Assembly (NCBI GenBank): GCA_040880235.1
Contig: JBBDIX010000060.1
Location: 1 to 17,772 of the forward strand
Direction: 5' to 3'
Source: JBBDIX01 sp040880235
GTDB taxonomy: Bacteria; Actinomycetota; Nitriliruptoria; Nitriliruptorales; Nitriliruptoraceae
DNA length: 17,772 nt
Positions 8,464 through 16,246 of this stretch are shown in pieces. The position numbers were made by a program, and so were the translations under genes. Below the pieces are notes generated by a model. It ran no database searches. It saw only the letters and a program-made list of their open reading frames with translations, and had not been told where the DNA came from. Within the stretch, counting starts at the first letter, position 1. Each line of letters opens with the position of its first letter.

Positions 8464-9783
8464 TCAACGATCGTCCTTGGTCGTGTCGACGCACAGACCG
8501 ACGACCCGTTCATCGAGGTCGTCGGTCGCGACGGCGATCTGGTCACCGGTCGCCAGGTGCTTGATCGTGACGGTACCGGTGTCGATCTCCTGATCACCCA
8601 GGATGAGCGCGACCGCGGCACCCCGCCGGTCGGCGTACTTCAGCTGCTTGCCCAGCCGGCCCTCTCCGCTGTACAGGTCGACGCGCAGACCGGTACGCCG
8701 CACGCGGCCAGCGAGCGCGACGGCCCGGTCCGTGAGCGCCTCGTCGACGACCGTCACGACCACGTCGACCTCGCGGTGCTCCTCGGTCTCACGGTCCTCG
8801 AGGAGCAACAGGATGCGTTCGAGCCCGAGGGACCCTCCGGTGGCCGGCACGTCCGTCGACTGGAACATGCCCACCAGCCCGTCGTAGCGGCCACCTGCCG
8901 CGATCGTGACGTCGAGGTCGTCGTGCACCACCTCGAACACGGGGCCCGTGTAGTACGACAGCCCGCGAGCGAGCACCGGGGCGTACTCCACCGTGCCGCC
9001 GACGACGTCACCGACGAGCTGTACGAGCCGGTCGACCTCGGAGGTGCCGGTGGCGCCACGGCTGGTCGACTCGACCCGCGCCCGGAGCGCATCGTCGTCC
9101 GTCAGGTCCGCGGTGATGGCCTCTGCAGCAGGAGGCGGGATGCCGCGGTCACGCAGTTCCGTCGCGACCCCGTCGACCCCGATCTTCGCCAGCTTGTCGA
9201 GCGCCACGAGCGTGTCCGCCTCGAACTCCGCGGGCACCCCATACGCCTCGATCAGCCCGCGCAGGGCCTCCCGGTGGTTGACCTGGACGCGGAACCCATG
9301 GAGGCCCAGCGCCTCGAGCGCGTCCGCGACGGCGATGATGGTGGTCGCATCCGCCGTCAGGGACGACGACCCGACCGTGTCGAGGTCGCACTGGTGGAAC
9401 TCTCGGAAGCGGCCTCGCCCCGGCCGATCCGCGCGCCACACCGGTGCAATCTGGTAGCGCCGGAACGGATTGGGAAGCTGGGAGCCGTACCGGGCCACCA
9501 CCCGTGCGAGCGGCACGGTGAGGTCGTACCGCAGCGCGAGGTCGGCGACACCGGTCGCCTCGTGCTCTCCGCGACGCAGGATCTTGAAGATGAGCTGGTC
9601 GCCCTCATCCCCATACTTGCCGGTGAGCACCTCGAGCCGTTCGAAGGCGGGGGTCTCCAGCGGCGAGAACCCGTGGGACCGGAACACCCGGCGAATCGTG
9701 TCGAACGCACGCTCGCGCCGTTCGACGTCCACCGGGAGGTGGTCGCGGGTGCCTGCCGGCGGGTTGGCGTCGATGGTTGCCAC
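8464..9783 (-). CDS. hisS: Histidyl-tRNA synthetase, eukaryote/archaea-like type
   Basis: HisRS charges tRNA-His. The 439-residue class II enzyme has PAGTRDHLP near its start, motif 2 (WRADRPGRGRFREFHQCDLD, about 116-135), the HisRS signature LARGLSYYTG (271-280), AAGGRYDGLVGMF (295-307), motif 3 around GGSLGLERI, and a C-terminal anticodon domain starting near residue 340. After motif 1 it reads LRYDLTVPLAR where typical bacterial HisRS has LRPEGT; the former is the eukaryote/archaea-like form. I chose GTG 9783 because GAGGAACAGC lies directly upstream. GTG 9795, overlapping the previous stop, would add four residues but has no well-spaced ribosome site. It follows the metallo-hydrolase gene by 8 nt and is followed by aspS. 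Confidence 0.97.
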   Translation of the reverse strand: MATIDANPPAGTRDHLPVDVERRERAFDTIRRVFRSHGFSPLETPAFERLEVLTGKYGDEGDQLIFKILRRGEHEATGVADLALRYDLTVPLARVVARYGSQLPNPFRRYQIAPVWRADRPGRGRFREFHQCDLDTVGSSSLTADATTIIAVADALEALGLHGFRVQVNHREALRGLIEAYGVPAEFEADTLVALDKLAKIGVDGVATELRDRGIPPPAAEAITADLTDDDALRARVESTSRGATGTSEVDRLVQLVGDVVGGTVEYAPVLARGLSYYTGPVFEVVHDDLDVTIAAGGRYDGLVGMFQSTDVPATGGSLGLERILLLLEDRETEEHREVDVVVTVVDEALTDRAVALAGRVRRTGLRVDLYSGEGRLGKQLKYADRRGAAVALILGDQEIDTGTVTIKHLATGDQIAVATDDLDERVVGLCVDTTKDDR

Positions 9784-9791
9784 GCTGTTCC

Positions 9792-10571
9792 TCACTCCGC
9801 CGCGCGTGCGACGAGTTCGCGAAGGAAGGGGTTGGACCCTCGTTCCCGACCCACGGTGGTCCAGGGGCCGTGTCCGGACAGCACCAGCGTGTCGTCGTCG
9901 AGGTCCAGCACCGTCTCGGCGAGCGACTGCTGCATGCGCTCGGTGTCACCGCGCGGGAAGTCCGTGCGTCCGATCGACCCCGCGAACACGAGGTCGCCGG
10001 AGAACAGCACCGCATCGTCGACGGTTCCGTCCCGCGGGGCCAGCAGGTCTCCGGTCGCGAGGTCCGCCTCGTCGAGCGACAGGGCGAAGTCGACCCCCGC
10101 CAGGTCCTGCGCGAGGAACGTCACGTGGCCCGGGGTGTGACCCGGGCTGTGGCGTACGTCCATCCGCGTGCCCGCGAACATCAGACGTTGTCCGTCAGCC
10201 AGCCGTTCGAGGCGTTCGGTCGGGGGGTCCCACTCGAGTCCGAACTCCGCCACGAGCACGGAGGTCGACACCCCGAACGCCGCCCCCGGATCATCGAACA
10301 ACCACCGGTCCTCGTCGTGGAGGAACACCGGGACGTCGAGCCCTCGTGCGAGCTCCGGGGTCGACCACACGTGGTCGAGGTGTCCGTGGGTGAGCAGGAT
10401 CGCCTCGGCGCGCAGGTCGAAGCGCTCGAGGATCCGCGTCACCGCGGGTCCGCCGCCCTCGCCCGGATCGACGACGACCGCCGTGCCCTGTGCAGGGTCG
10501 GCGAGCACGTAGCAGTTGGCCTGCCAGCGTCCGAGCACGACGCTGACGACGAACCGGTCGTCGGCACTCAC
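9792..10571 (-). CDS. MBL-fold metallo-hydrolase, glyoxalase II-like
   Basis: The 259-residue protein has the metallo-beta-lactamase fold motifs in order: THGHLDH (61-67, binuclear metal site), SPGHTPGH (142-149), FSGDLVFAGSIGRTDFP (190-206, bridging Asp193) and SGHG (232-235). The GRTDFP sequence is typical of short glyoxalase II-like (YcbL-type) proteins, so a thioester hydrolase is the likely activity; the substrate cannot be told. An acidic stretch of about 30 residues (158-188) separates the second His motif from the bridging Asp and looks longer than usual. GTG 10571 is chosen because GAGGA lies 5 nt upstream; the open frame extends to 10946 only as a shadow of rel. Its place between rel and hisS matches mycobacteria (Rv2581c position), but no ppiB gene lies in between. 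Confidence 0.93.
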   Translation of the reverse strand: MSADDRFVVSVVLGRWQANCYVLADPAQGTAVVVDPGEGGGPAVTRILERFDLRAEAILLTHGHLDHVWSTPELARGLDVPVFLHDEDRWLFDDPGAAFGVSTSVLVAEFGLEWDPPTERLERLADGQRLMFAGTRMDVRHSPGHTPGHVTFLAQDLAGVDFALSLDEADLATGDLLAPRDGTVDDAVLFSGDLVFAGSIGRTDFPRGDTERMQQSLAETVLDLDDDTLVLSGHGPWTTVGRERGSNPFLRELVARAAE

Positions 10572-10669
10572 GGGGGTCCTCGAACGGGAGACGGCGAGGC
10601 GGTGCGACTGCGCGACACCGCAGCGCGAGGCTATCGCGCGCGACGAGCGGGCCCGGGGCACGGTGCAGC

Positions 10670-10703
10670 GACGGCGGCCACGAACCGACGATGTGGCGCC
10701 GTC
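10670..10703 (-). terminator. Stable hairpin beginning in the rel stop codon; possible terminator
   Basis: Read on the minus strand, GACGGCG-CCAC pairs with GTGG-C-CGCCGTC: 7 bp plus 4 bp with one bulged base and an 11-nt loop. The first arm starts inside the rel TGA codon (10702-10704). No uridine run follows, so this is not a classical intrinsic terminator, although hairpins without a U tract have been proposed as terminators in high-GC actinobacteria. It stands at the start of the longest gap in the window (10572-10701, 130 nt), where an operon boundary is plausible. The rest of that gap has no open frame I trust; a TANNNT hexamer on the minus strand (10628-10633) is a very weak promoter candidate for the metallo-hydrolase and hisS genes. 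Confidence 0.45.
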
Positions 10704-13059
10704 AGCGGGGCGACTGCGGGACGAAACGGAAGGCGTCGTACACCCCGTCGACTCCGCGGACGGACCGCAGTGCGTACTCGAGGTGGGCGGGATCTCCGAG
10801 TTCGAACGAGAACGAGAGCACGGCCACGCGGTCCCGACGCGTGACCACCTGCGCCGAGGTGATGTTGATGTGCAGGTCCCCCAGCACCGCGGTGATGTCA
10901 CGCAGCAGGTGCTTGCGGTCCAGGGCCTCGATCTGGATGGACACACGGAACGATGCCGTCGAGTCCCCCGACCAGTCCACGGGCACGAACCGTTCCTCTT
11001 CCCTCTCCAGATCCGTGACGTTGGGGCAGTCCTTGCGGTGCACCGACACGCCGCGCCCTCGCGTCACGAACCCAACGATCGCGTCCCCCGGCACCGGAGT
11101 GCAGCAGCGAGCGAGCTTGACCAGCATGCCGGCTTCACCCTCGACCTCGATGCCCTCGTCACCGGAGCGGCCGATGCGGATCGGTGCGCTGCTCGGCGCA
11201 CCGGGCAGTTCGTCGTCGGTCTGGGGTTCGGACTCGGTGAGCTCACCGACGAGGTGCTGGGCCACCGTCTGCGCAGCGAGGTGTCCCTCCCCCACGGCCC
11301 GGAACAGGGACTCGACCGACTTGTGGTTGAGCATCCGAGCGACGTCGGTGAGGTCGCCCGATGCCATCGCGCGTGCATAGGCGACACCCTTGCGCCTCAG
11401 GGCTCGGGTGATGGCATCGCGACCGCGGACGATGGCATCTTCACGACGTTCACGGTTGAACCACGCCCGGATCTTGGACTGGGCACGCGTCGACGCCGCC
11501 AGCTGCAGCCAGTCGCGCGATGGCCCGGCATCCTCGGCCTTCGAGGTGAGCACCTCGATCGTGTCGCCGTTGACGAGCTGGTGGTCCAGCGACACCAGAC
11601 GCCCGTTGACGCGCGCTCCGATGCACCGGTGGCCGACCTCCGTGTGCACGGCGTAGGCGAAGTCGATCGGGGTGGCGCCGGCCGGCAACCCCATCACCTC
11701 ACCCTTCGGGGTGAAGACGAAGACCTCGTTCTGGTAGAGGTCGATGCGCAGGGACTCGAGGTAGTCGCCGGGCTCCTCGACCTCCTGCTGCCACTCGAGG
11801 ATCTCCTCCAGCCAGGCGAGCTCCTCGGCAGACGTCTCGTCGGTTCCCCGGGACGCGTCCTTGTACTTCCAGTGCGCGGCGACCCCGAACTCGGCGGTCT
11901 GGTGCATCGCTCGGGTCCGGATCTGTACCTCGAGCGGCCGACCCTGCGGCCCGATCACCGACGTGTGCAGCGACTGGTACAGGTTCACCTTCGGCATCGC
12001 GATGTAGTCCTTGAAGCGACCCGGGATCGGTCGCCAGGTGGCGTGCAGCTGGCCGAGGACGGCGTAGCAGTCACGTACCGAGTTCACGATGACGCGCACC
12101 GCGACGAGGTCGTGGATCTCGTCGAACTCCTTGCCTCGCAGGACCATCTTCTCGTAGATCGAGTAGTAGTGCTTCGGCCGGCCGGTCACCTCGCCACGAA
12201 CCTTGAGTTCGCGCAGCTGCTCGTGGATCTCGGCGATGATCTGTTCGAGGTGGGCCTCACGTTCGGGATCACGTTCGTCGACCATCGCCACGATCTCTTC
12301 GTAGCGCTTCGGGTGCAACGTGGCGAACCCGAGGTCCTCGAGACGCAGCTTGAAGTTCTGCATGCCGAGCCGGTGCGCGAGCGGCGCGTAGATGTCCAGC
12401 GTCTCCTGGGCAATCCGCTTCTGCTTGTCACGCGGCATGAACCCGATCGTCTCCATGTTGTGGAGGCGATCGGCGAGCTTGACGACGAGCACCCGGATGT
12501 CCTGGGCCATCGCCATGATCATCTTGCGCAGCGTCTCGGCCTGCTGCTGTTGCTTCGACTCGACCTGGATGCGGTCGAGCTTGGTCACTCCGTCGACGAG
12601 CCGCGCGACCTCGTCCCCGAATCCCTCCCGGATGTCGTCGAGGGACGCAGGCGTGTCCTCGACCACGTCGTGGAGCAGTGCCGCGCACAGCGTCGCGGTG
12701 CCGAGTCCCAGTCGCGCGAGTTCCGTCGCCACCGCGACCGGGTGCGTGATGTAGTCCTCACCACTGCGCCGGCGCTGGCCCTCGTGCATGGCACGGGCGT
12801 ACACGTAGGCGCGTACGACCTCCCGGACGTCGGCCTTGGAGGACTCCCGGATCGCCTCCGTCAGCGCGTCGAGTTCGGCGGGGGTGTCGCGGCCCACGAG
12901 TGGGAATCGCGCGAGGACTCGCCCCACGCCGGACGGGCGTGGGGGCGGAAGCGCGGATCCACGCGCCTCCTGTGTTCCCGTCGTCTCCGCAGCCAACCCG
13001 CGGCCTTCGCTCGGTCCGAACGACGAGCGTACCGACCCGAGATCCGGCGCCCTGGTCAC
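10702..13059 (-). CDS. relA: Bifunctional (p)ppGpp synthetase/hydrolase Rel
   Basis: Rel makes (p)ppGpp from GTP/GDP and ATP on starved ribosomes and also degrades it. The 785-residue product has every expected domain: HD hydrolase with HPVAVA and LLHDVVED (His130-Asp131), synthetase with RPKHYYSIYEKM (294-305) and RFKDYIAMPKVNLYQSLHT (348-366), TGS (about 443-505), a helical domain, a zinc-finger Cys/His cluster (RCCTPVPG near 651 and VHRKDCPN near 673), and a C-terminal ACT domain. RFKD at 348-351 is the RxKD form that marks two-function enzymes rather than synthetase-only RelA. I chose GTG 13059 with GGAGG 7 nt upstream. A longer frame to 13152 would overlap apt by 50 nt and adds unrelated residues. 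It follows apt by 43 nt, as in other actinobacteria. Confidence 0.98.
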   Translation of the reverse strand: MTRAPDLGSVRSSFGPSEGRGLAAETTGTQEARGSALPPPRPSGVGRVLARFPLVGRDTPAELDALTEAIRESSKADVREVVRAYVYARAMHEGQRRRSGEDYITHPVAVATELARLGLGTATLCAALLHDVVEDTPASLDDIREGFGDEVARLVDGVTKLDRIQVESKQQQQAETLRKMIMAMAQDIRVLVVKLADRLHNMETIGFMPRDKQKRIAQETLDIYAPLAHRLGMQNFKLRLEDLGFATLHPKRYEEIVAMVDERDPEREAHLEQIIAEIHEQLRELKVRGEVTGRPKHYYSIYEKMVLRGKEFDEIHDLVAVRVIVNSVRDCYAVLGQLHATWRPIPGRFKDYIAMPKVNLYQSLHTSVIGPQGRPLEVQIRTRAMHQTAEFGVAAHWKYKDASRGTDETSAEELAWLEEILEWQQEVEEPGDYLESLRIDLYQNEVFVFTPKGEVMGLPAGATPIDFAYAVHTEVGHRCIGARVNGRLVSLDHQLVNGDTIEVLTSKAEDAGPSRDWLQLAASTRAQSKIRAWFNRERREDAIVRGRDAITRALRRKGVAYARAMASGDLTDVARMLNHKSVESLFRAVGEGHLAAQTVAQHLVGELTESEPQTDDELPGAPSSAPIRIGRSGDEGIEVEGEAGMLVKLARCCTPVPGDAIVGFVTRGRGVSVHRKDCPNVTDLEREEERFVPVDWSGDSTASFRVSIQIEALDRKHLLRDITAVLGDLHINITSAQVVTRRDRVAVLSFSFELGDPAHLEYALRSVRGVDGVYDAFRFVPQSPR

Positions 13060-13102
13060 CGGGACTCCTCCGGGGGGCGTCCAGGGGCCCGTCAGGGACG
13101 AT

Positions 13103-13636
13103 TCAGTAGCGGATGAGCGACACGTGGTCACGCCCCTCGAGCCTGGCCGCACCGCCGAGGAACGACAGTTCGAGGAGGAACCCCAGCCCGACGACCCGGC
13201 CGCCGAGCGACTCGACGAGCGACGCAGCCGCGGAGGCGGTACCTCCGGTGGCGAGCACGTCGTCGACGATCAGCACGCGGTCTCCCGGGCGGATCGCGTC
13301 CTCGTGGATCTCGAGCGTCTCGTCGCCGTACTCGAGCTCATAGGCGACCGAACGGGTGGCCGACGGCAGCTTGCCCGCCTTGCGCGCGGGGATGAACCCC
13401 GCGCCGAAGTGGTACGCCACGGGTGCCCCGAGGATGAAGCCCCGGGCCTCGATGCCCACGACCTTGTCGACCGTGCCACGACCGAAGTGCATGACCAGCG
13501 CGTCGATCGCCGTGGAAAACGCCACGTGGTCGATGAGCAGGGGCGTCATGTCCTTGAAGTTCACGCCCGGCTTCGGGAAGTCCGGGATGTCACGGATGTA
13601 CGAGGCCAGCCGTTCGGTGTCGAACTCGATCTTCAT
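13103..13636 (-). CDS. apt: Adenine phosphoribosyltransferase
   Basis: Apt converts adenine and PRPP to AMP in purine salvage. The 177-residue product has the family N-terminus (IRDIPDFPKPGVNFKDMTPLL, residues 14-34), GIEARGFILGAPVA (61-74), and the PRPP-binding loop VLIVDDVLATGGT (121-133). Length and motifs are typical, so it should be active. ATG 13636 has AGGGAG 4 nt upstream; the open frame continues to 13828, but that part overlaps secF and is not family-like. It stands 22 nt after secF and 43 nt before rel, the conserved secF-apt-rel order. The lipoprotein gene (Rv2585c position) found between secF and apt in mycobacteria is absent. Confidence 0.97.
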   Translation of the reverse strand: MKIEFDTERLASYIRDIPDFPKPGVNFKDMTPLLIDHVAFSTAIDALVMHFGRGTVDKVVGIEARGFILGAPVAYHFGAGFIPARKAGKLPSATRSVAYELEYGDETLEIHEDAIRPGDRVLIVDDVLATGGTASAAASLVESLGGRVVGLGFLLELSFLGGAARLEGRDHVSLIRY

Positions 13637-13658
13637 GTCGCTCCCTGTCGGATGGTGC

Positions 13659-14759
13659 TCAGCGTCTACGTCGACGTCGCGCAGACCGGCCCTGGCCCCG
13701 CACGTACTCGGTGGTGATCGGTGCCCGAGCCTCGGGCGAACCCGCGGCCGGTTCCGGCGGGGTCGCACGCGACCCGGCGCCCTCGTCGGACGCGGTCGCG
13801 TCGTCGGGGCGTCGCTCACCGTCGGCACGCGCCACCCGTGCGGCTCGCCGCTGCTCCTCGGGTTCGCGCATCTTCATCCACGCCAGCAGGGGACCCGCGA
13901 CGAACAGCGACGAGTACACCCCGACGGTCATGCCCACGAACAGGGCGAGCGCAAGGTCCTGCAGGGTCGTCGCGCCGAGCACCTGCGAGCCGATGAACAG
14001 CAGGGCGCCCACGGGGAGCACCGACGTGATCGAGGTGTTGATCGACCGGTACAGCACCTCGTTCATCGACGAGTTCACCAGTTCGGAGTACGTGCGACGG
14101 CCCGGGTCCCCGAGGGTGACGGCGTTCTCCTTCACCCGGTCGAACACCACCACCGTGTCGTACAGCGAGTACCCGAGGATGGTCAGCAGGGCGATCACGG
14201 TGGCCGGGGAGACACTGAACCCGACGAGGGCGTACACACCGATGGTGATCGCGAGGTCGTGCGCCAGGGCCACGACCGCGGCGATCGCCATGCGGAACTC
14301 GAGCCGCAGGGAGATGTACACGACGATCACGATCAGGAACACGATCAGTGCCTGCGCCGCCTGGCGCGTGATCCGTTCGCCCCACGTCGGACCGACGAAG
14401 TTCGAGACCACTTCGCTGGCGGAGGCGACATCCCGGAGGCCAGCTTCGATCTGGCTGGCCTCGGCCGACCCCGGGGGGACGGCCTCCATGCGCACGATCG
14501 CACCGATCGCGCGGTCACCGTCGAGCTGCATCTGCGCGACCACGTCACGTGCACCGGCGTCCTCGGCCGCCTCACGCAGATCCTGGGACGTCACGTCGCC
14601 GTCGATGCCCGTCAGGGTGTACGAGGTCCCTCCCACGAAGTCGATCGACAGGTCGAGCCCGCGGATGCCGATCGACGCGAGGCCCGCCAGCAGCAACACC
14701 GCAGACACCATGGCCCAGCGGGGGGCCCTGCCGACGAAGTCGATCGCGGGCGTCCTCAT
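13659..14759 (-). CDS. secF: Protein translocase subunit SecF
   Basis: SecF works with SecD to use the proton gradient for the late stage of Sec export. In the 366-residue protein I see TM1 (about 15-33), the FVGGT motif (41-45), an extracytoplasmic domain (46-130), then five membrane helices from about 135 to 295, including LGYSLYDTVVVFDRVKEN (195-212), whose aspartate is the family's conserved membrane charge. A cytoplasmic tail of about 67 residues (300-366) is rich in Ala, Pro, Glu and Arg and ends in six arginines. ATG 14759 overlaps the secD stop as ATGA and is preceded by GGGAGG. SecD and SecF are separate proteins, as is usual in actinobacteria. Confidence 0.97.
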   Translation of the reverse strand: MRTPAIDFVGRAPRWAMVSAVLLLAGLASIGIRGLDLSIDFVGGTSYTLTGIDGDVTSQDLREAAEDAGARDVVAQMQLDGDRAIGAIVRMEAVPPGSAEASQIEAGLRDVASASEVVSNFVGPTWGERITRQAAQALIVFLIVIVVYISLRLEFRMAIAAVVALAHDLAITIGVYALVGFSVSPATVIALLTILGYSLYDTVVVFDRVKENAVTLGDPGRRTYSELVNSSMNEVLYRSINTSITSVLPVGALLFIGSQVLGATTLQDLALALFVGMTVGVYSSLFVAGPLLAWMKMREPEEQRRAARVARADGERRPDDATASDEGAGSRATPPEPAAGSPEARAPITTEYVRGQGRSARRRRRR

Positions 14760-16228
14760 CGTGCACCTCCCGGCGCGACGGCGGTGTCGGCGGCCCGCAC
14801 GGTGTGCCTCGTCAGCAGTCTGGTCTCACTCATCAGCCACACGACCGGACGGGTGAAGGCCCACAGGATCAGGATGTCGAGCACGGTGGCGATGCCGAGC
14901 ATGAGTGCGAACCCGCGGACCGGACCGACCGCGAGGAAGTAGAGGACGACGGCGGCGGCCAGTGTCACGGTGTTGCCGGCGAGGTTGGTCCGGAACGCGC
15001 TCGAGTACGCCCGGCGTACCGCCGTTCGCACCGTCTTGCCCAGGTTCACCTCGTCGCGGATCCGTTCGAAGAAGATGATCGACGAGTCCGCCGTGATGCC
15101 CACGGCCACGATCAGCCCCGCGACCCCGGCCAGCGTCAGCGCGAAGCCGATCCGACCGAGCAGCGTGATGAGCGAGACGATGAGCACGGCGAACATTCCC
15201 AGGGACGCGAGGGCGACCACGCCCAGCTGCCGGTAGAACCAGATCAGCCAGCCGCCGACCAGCGCCAGACCGATCAGCCCCGCGAGCAGTCCGGCCCGCA
15301 GGGACTCGGCCCCGAGGGTCGCCGAGACCTGCTCGAAGGTCGACGGTTCGAGGGTGATGGGCAGGGCGCCGGTGCGCAGCACGAGCGCGAGGTCGCGAGC
15401 CTGCTCCTCCTGCTCCGCGAGACTGCCCGCTCCTACGGTGATCTGGGCCGCTCCGTCGCGGATGCCGATCCCGCACGCGACGCTCGACGACATGTTGGGC
15501 GCCGACTCGACGACGCCGTCCAGCACGATCGCCAGCAGACCCGGAAGCCCGACGTCGCGCTGGCACGCGAGGTCCGCGCTCAGTGCGGCGAATGCCTCTC
15601 CCCCCACTCGGTCGAACTGCAGGGAGACGGCGTACCCCTGGGCGTCGGCCAGAACCGGGAAGGCGTCCTCGATGCGTTCCCCGGTGAGCCCTGCCGGCCC
15701 GACCTCGTACTTGAGCGGCACCATCCGTTCGGCGACCGGGTCGAACACCCCACCGCCGTCAGCGCCACACAGGATGCCGGCCTCCTCTGCCGGGATGTCG
15801 GCGCGTTCGTCGACCGGTGCCGTGCAGTCCACGCCCTGGTCGTAGTCCGGGTCGCCGGGGACGAGGATGCGATCGACCGGGCGGAAACGCAGCTGCGCGG
15901 TCCTGCCGATGAGCTGCTGCAGTCGTTCGGCGTCGGTCACCCCGGGCAGCTGTACCAGCACGTCGGTACCGGAACGCGAGATGTCGGGTTCCGCGACACC
16001 CAGCGAGTCCACCCGCGCCCGGATGACCTCGATCGCCTCGTCGATGATCTCCTCGAAGTCCTCCGGCAGTTCGCCGCCCTCGTTCAGCACCGGTTCGTAC
16101 ACCGCACTGATTCCGCCCTGCAGGTCGAGTCCGAGGTTCGGTCGCTGCCCACCGGCGAGCAGCACGCCGCCTGCGAGCACGACGAGCAGGAACATCGACA
16201 GCGTGATGATCAGAGGTCGCTTGTCCAC
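14756..16228 (-). CDS. secD: Protein translocase subunit SecD
   Basis: SecD is the larger partner of SecF in the RND-type accessory complex of the Sec translocon. The 490-residue product has TM1 (about 5-26), LGLDLQGG (32-39), the P1 extracytoplasmic domain with DVLVQLPGV (89-97), the head region with VSLQFD (201-206), and VLDGVVESAP (235-244). Five membrane helices follow from about 311 to 466, including VGITADSSIIFFERIRDEV (376-394), where Asp381 is the likely proton-relay residue. Four cysteines (135, 154, 222, 252) all lie in the extracytoplasmic part. GTG 16228 starts 18 nt after the HD-domain gene, with AGGG as a modest ribosome site. The gene overlaps secF by 4 nt. Confidence 0.97.
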   Translation of the reverse strand: MDKRPLIITLSMFLLVVLAGGVLLAGGQRPNLGLDLQGGISAVYEPVLNEGGELPEDFEEIIDEAIEVIRARVDSLGVAEPDISRSGTDVLVQLPGVTDAERLQQLIGRTAQLRFRPVDRILVPGDPDYDQGVDCTAPVDERADIPAEEAGILCGADGGGVFDPVAERMVPLKYEVGPAGLTGERIEDAFPVLADAQGYAVSLQFDRVGGEAFAALSADLACQRDVGLPGLLAIVLDGVVESAPNMSSSVACGIGIRDGAAQITVGAGSLAEQEEQARDLALVLRTGALPITLEPSTFEQVSATLGAESLRAGLLAGLIGLALVGGWLIWFYRQLGVVALASLGMFAVLIVSLITLLGRIGFALTLAGVAGLIVAVGITADSSIIFFERIRDEVNLGKTVRTAVRRAYSSAFRTNLAGNTVTLAAAVVLYFLAVGPVRGFALMLGIATVLDILILWAFTRPVVWLMSETRLLTRHTVRAADTAVAPGGAR

Positions 16229-16246
16229 ACCTGTGCCCTGTCCGTG

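Noticed and set aside
10572..10946. Longer N-terminus for the MBL-fold protein
   Set aside because: This part overlaps rel, crosses the hairpin at the rel stop, and has no fold-related sequence; GTG 10571 gives a normal MBL N-terminus with a GAGGA site.
10516..13116. Very long plus-strand open frame (866 codons) opposite rel
   Set aside because: It lies opposite a complete Rel protein with all catalytic motifs, has no recognisable domain, and is rich in His, Arg, Asp and Val as expected for the antisense of GC-rich codons. The same applies to the long plus-strand frames at 6629-8593, 8557-10140 and 2678-4318.
13060..13152. Longer N-terminus for rel
   Set aside because: It would overlap apt by 50 nt and add residues unlike the family, whereas GTG 13059 has a strong GGAGG ribosome site at good spacing.
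13637..13828. Longer N-terminus for apt
   Set aside because: It overlaps the secF tail, and the Arg/Pro-rich translation is a frame shadow; ATG 13636 gives the standard Apt start.
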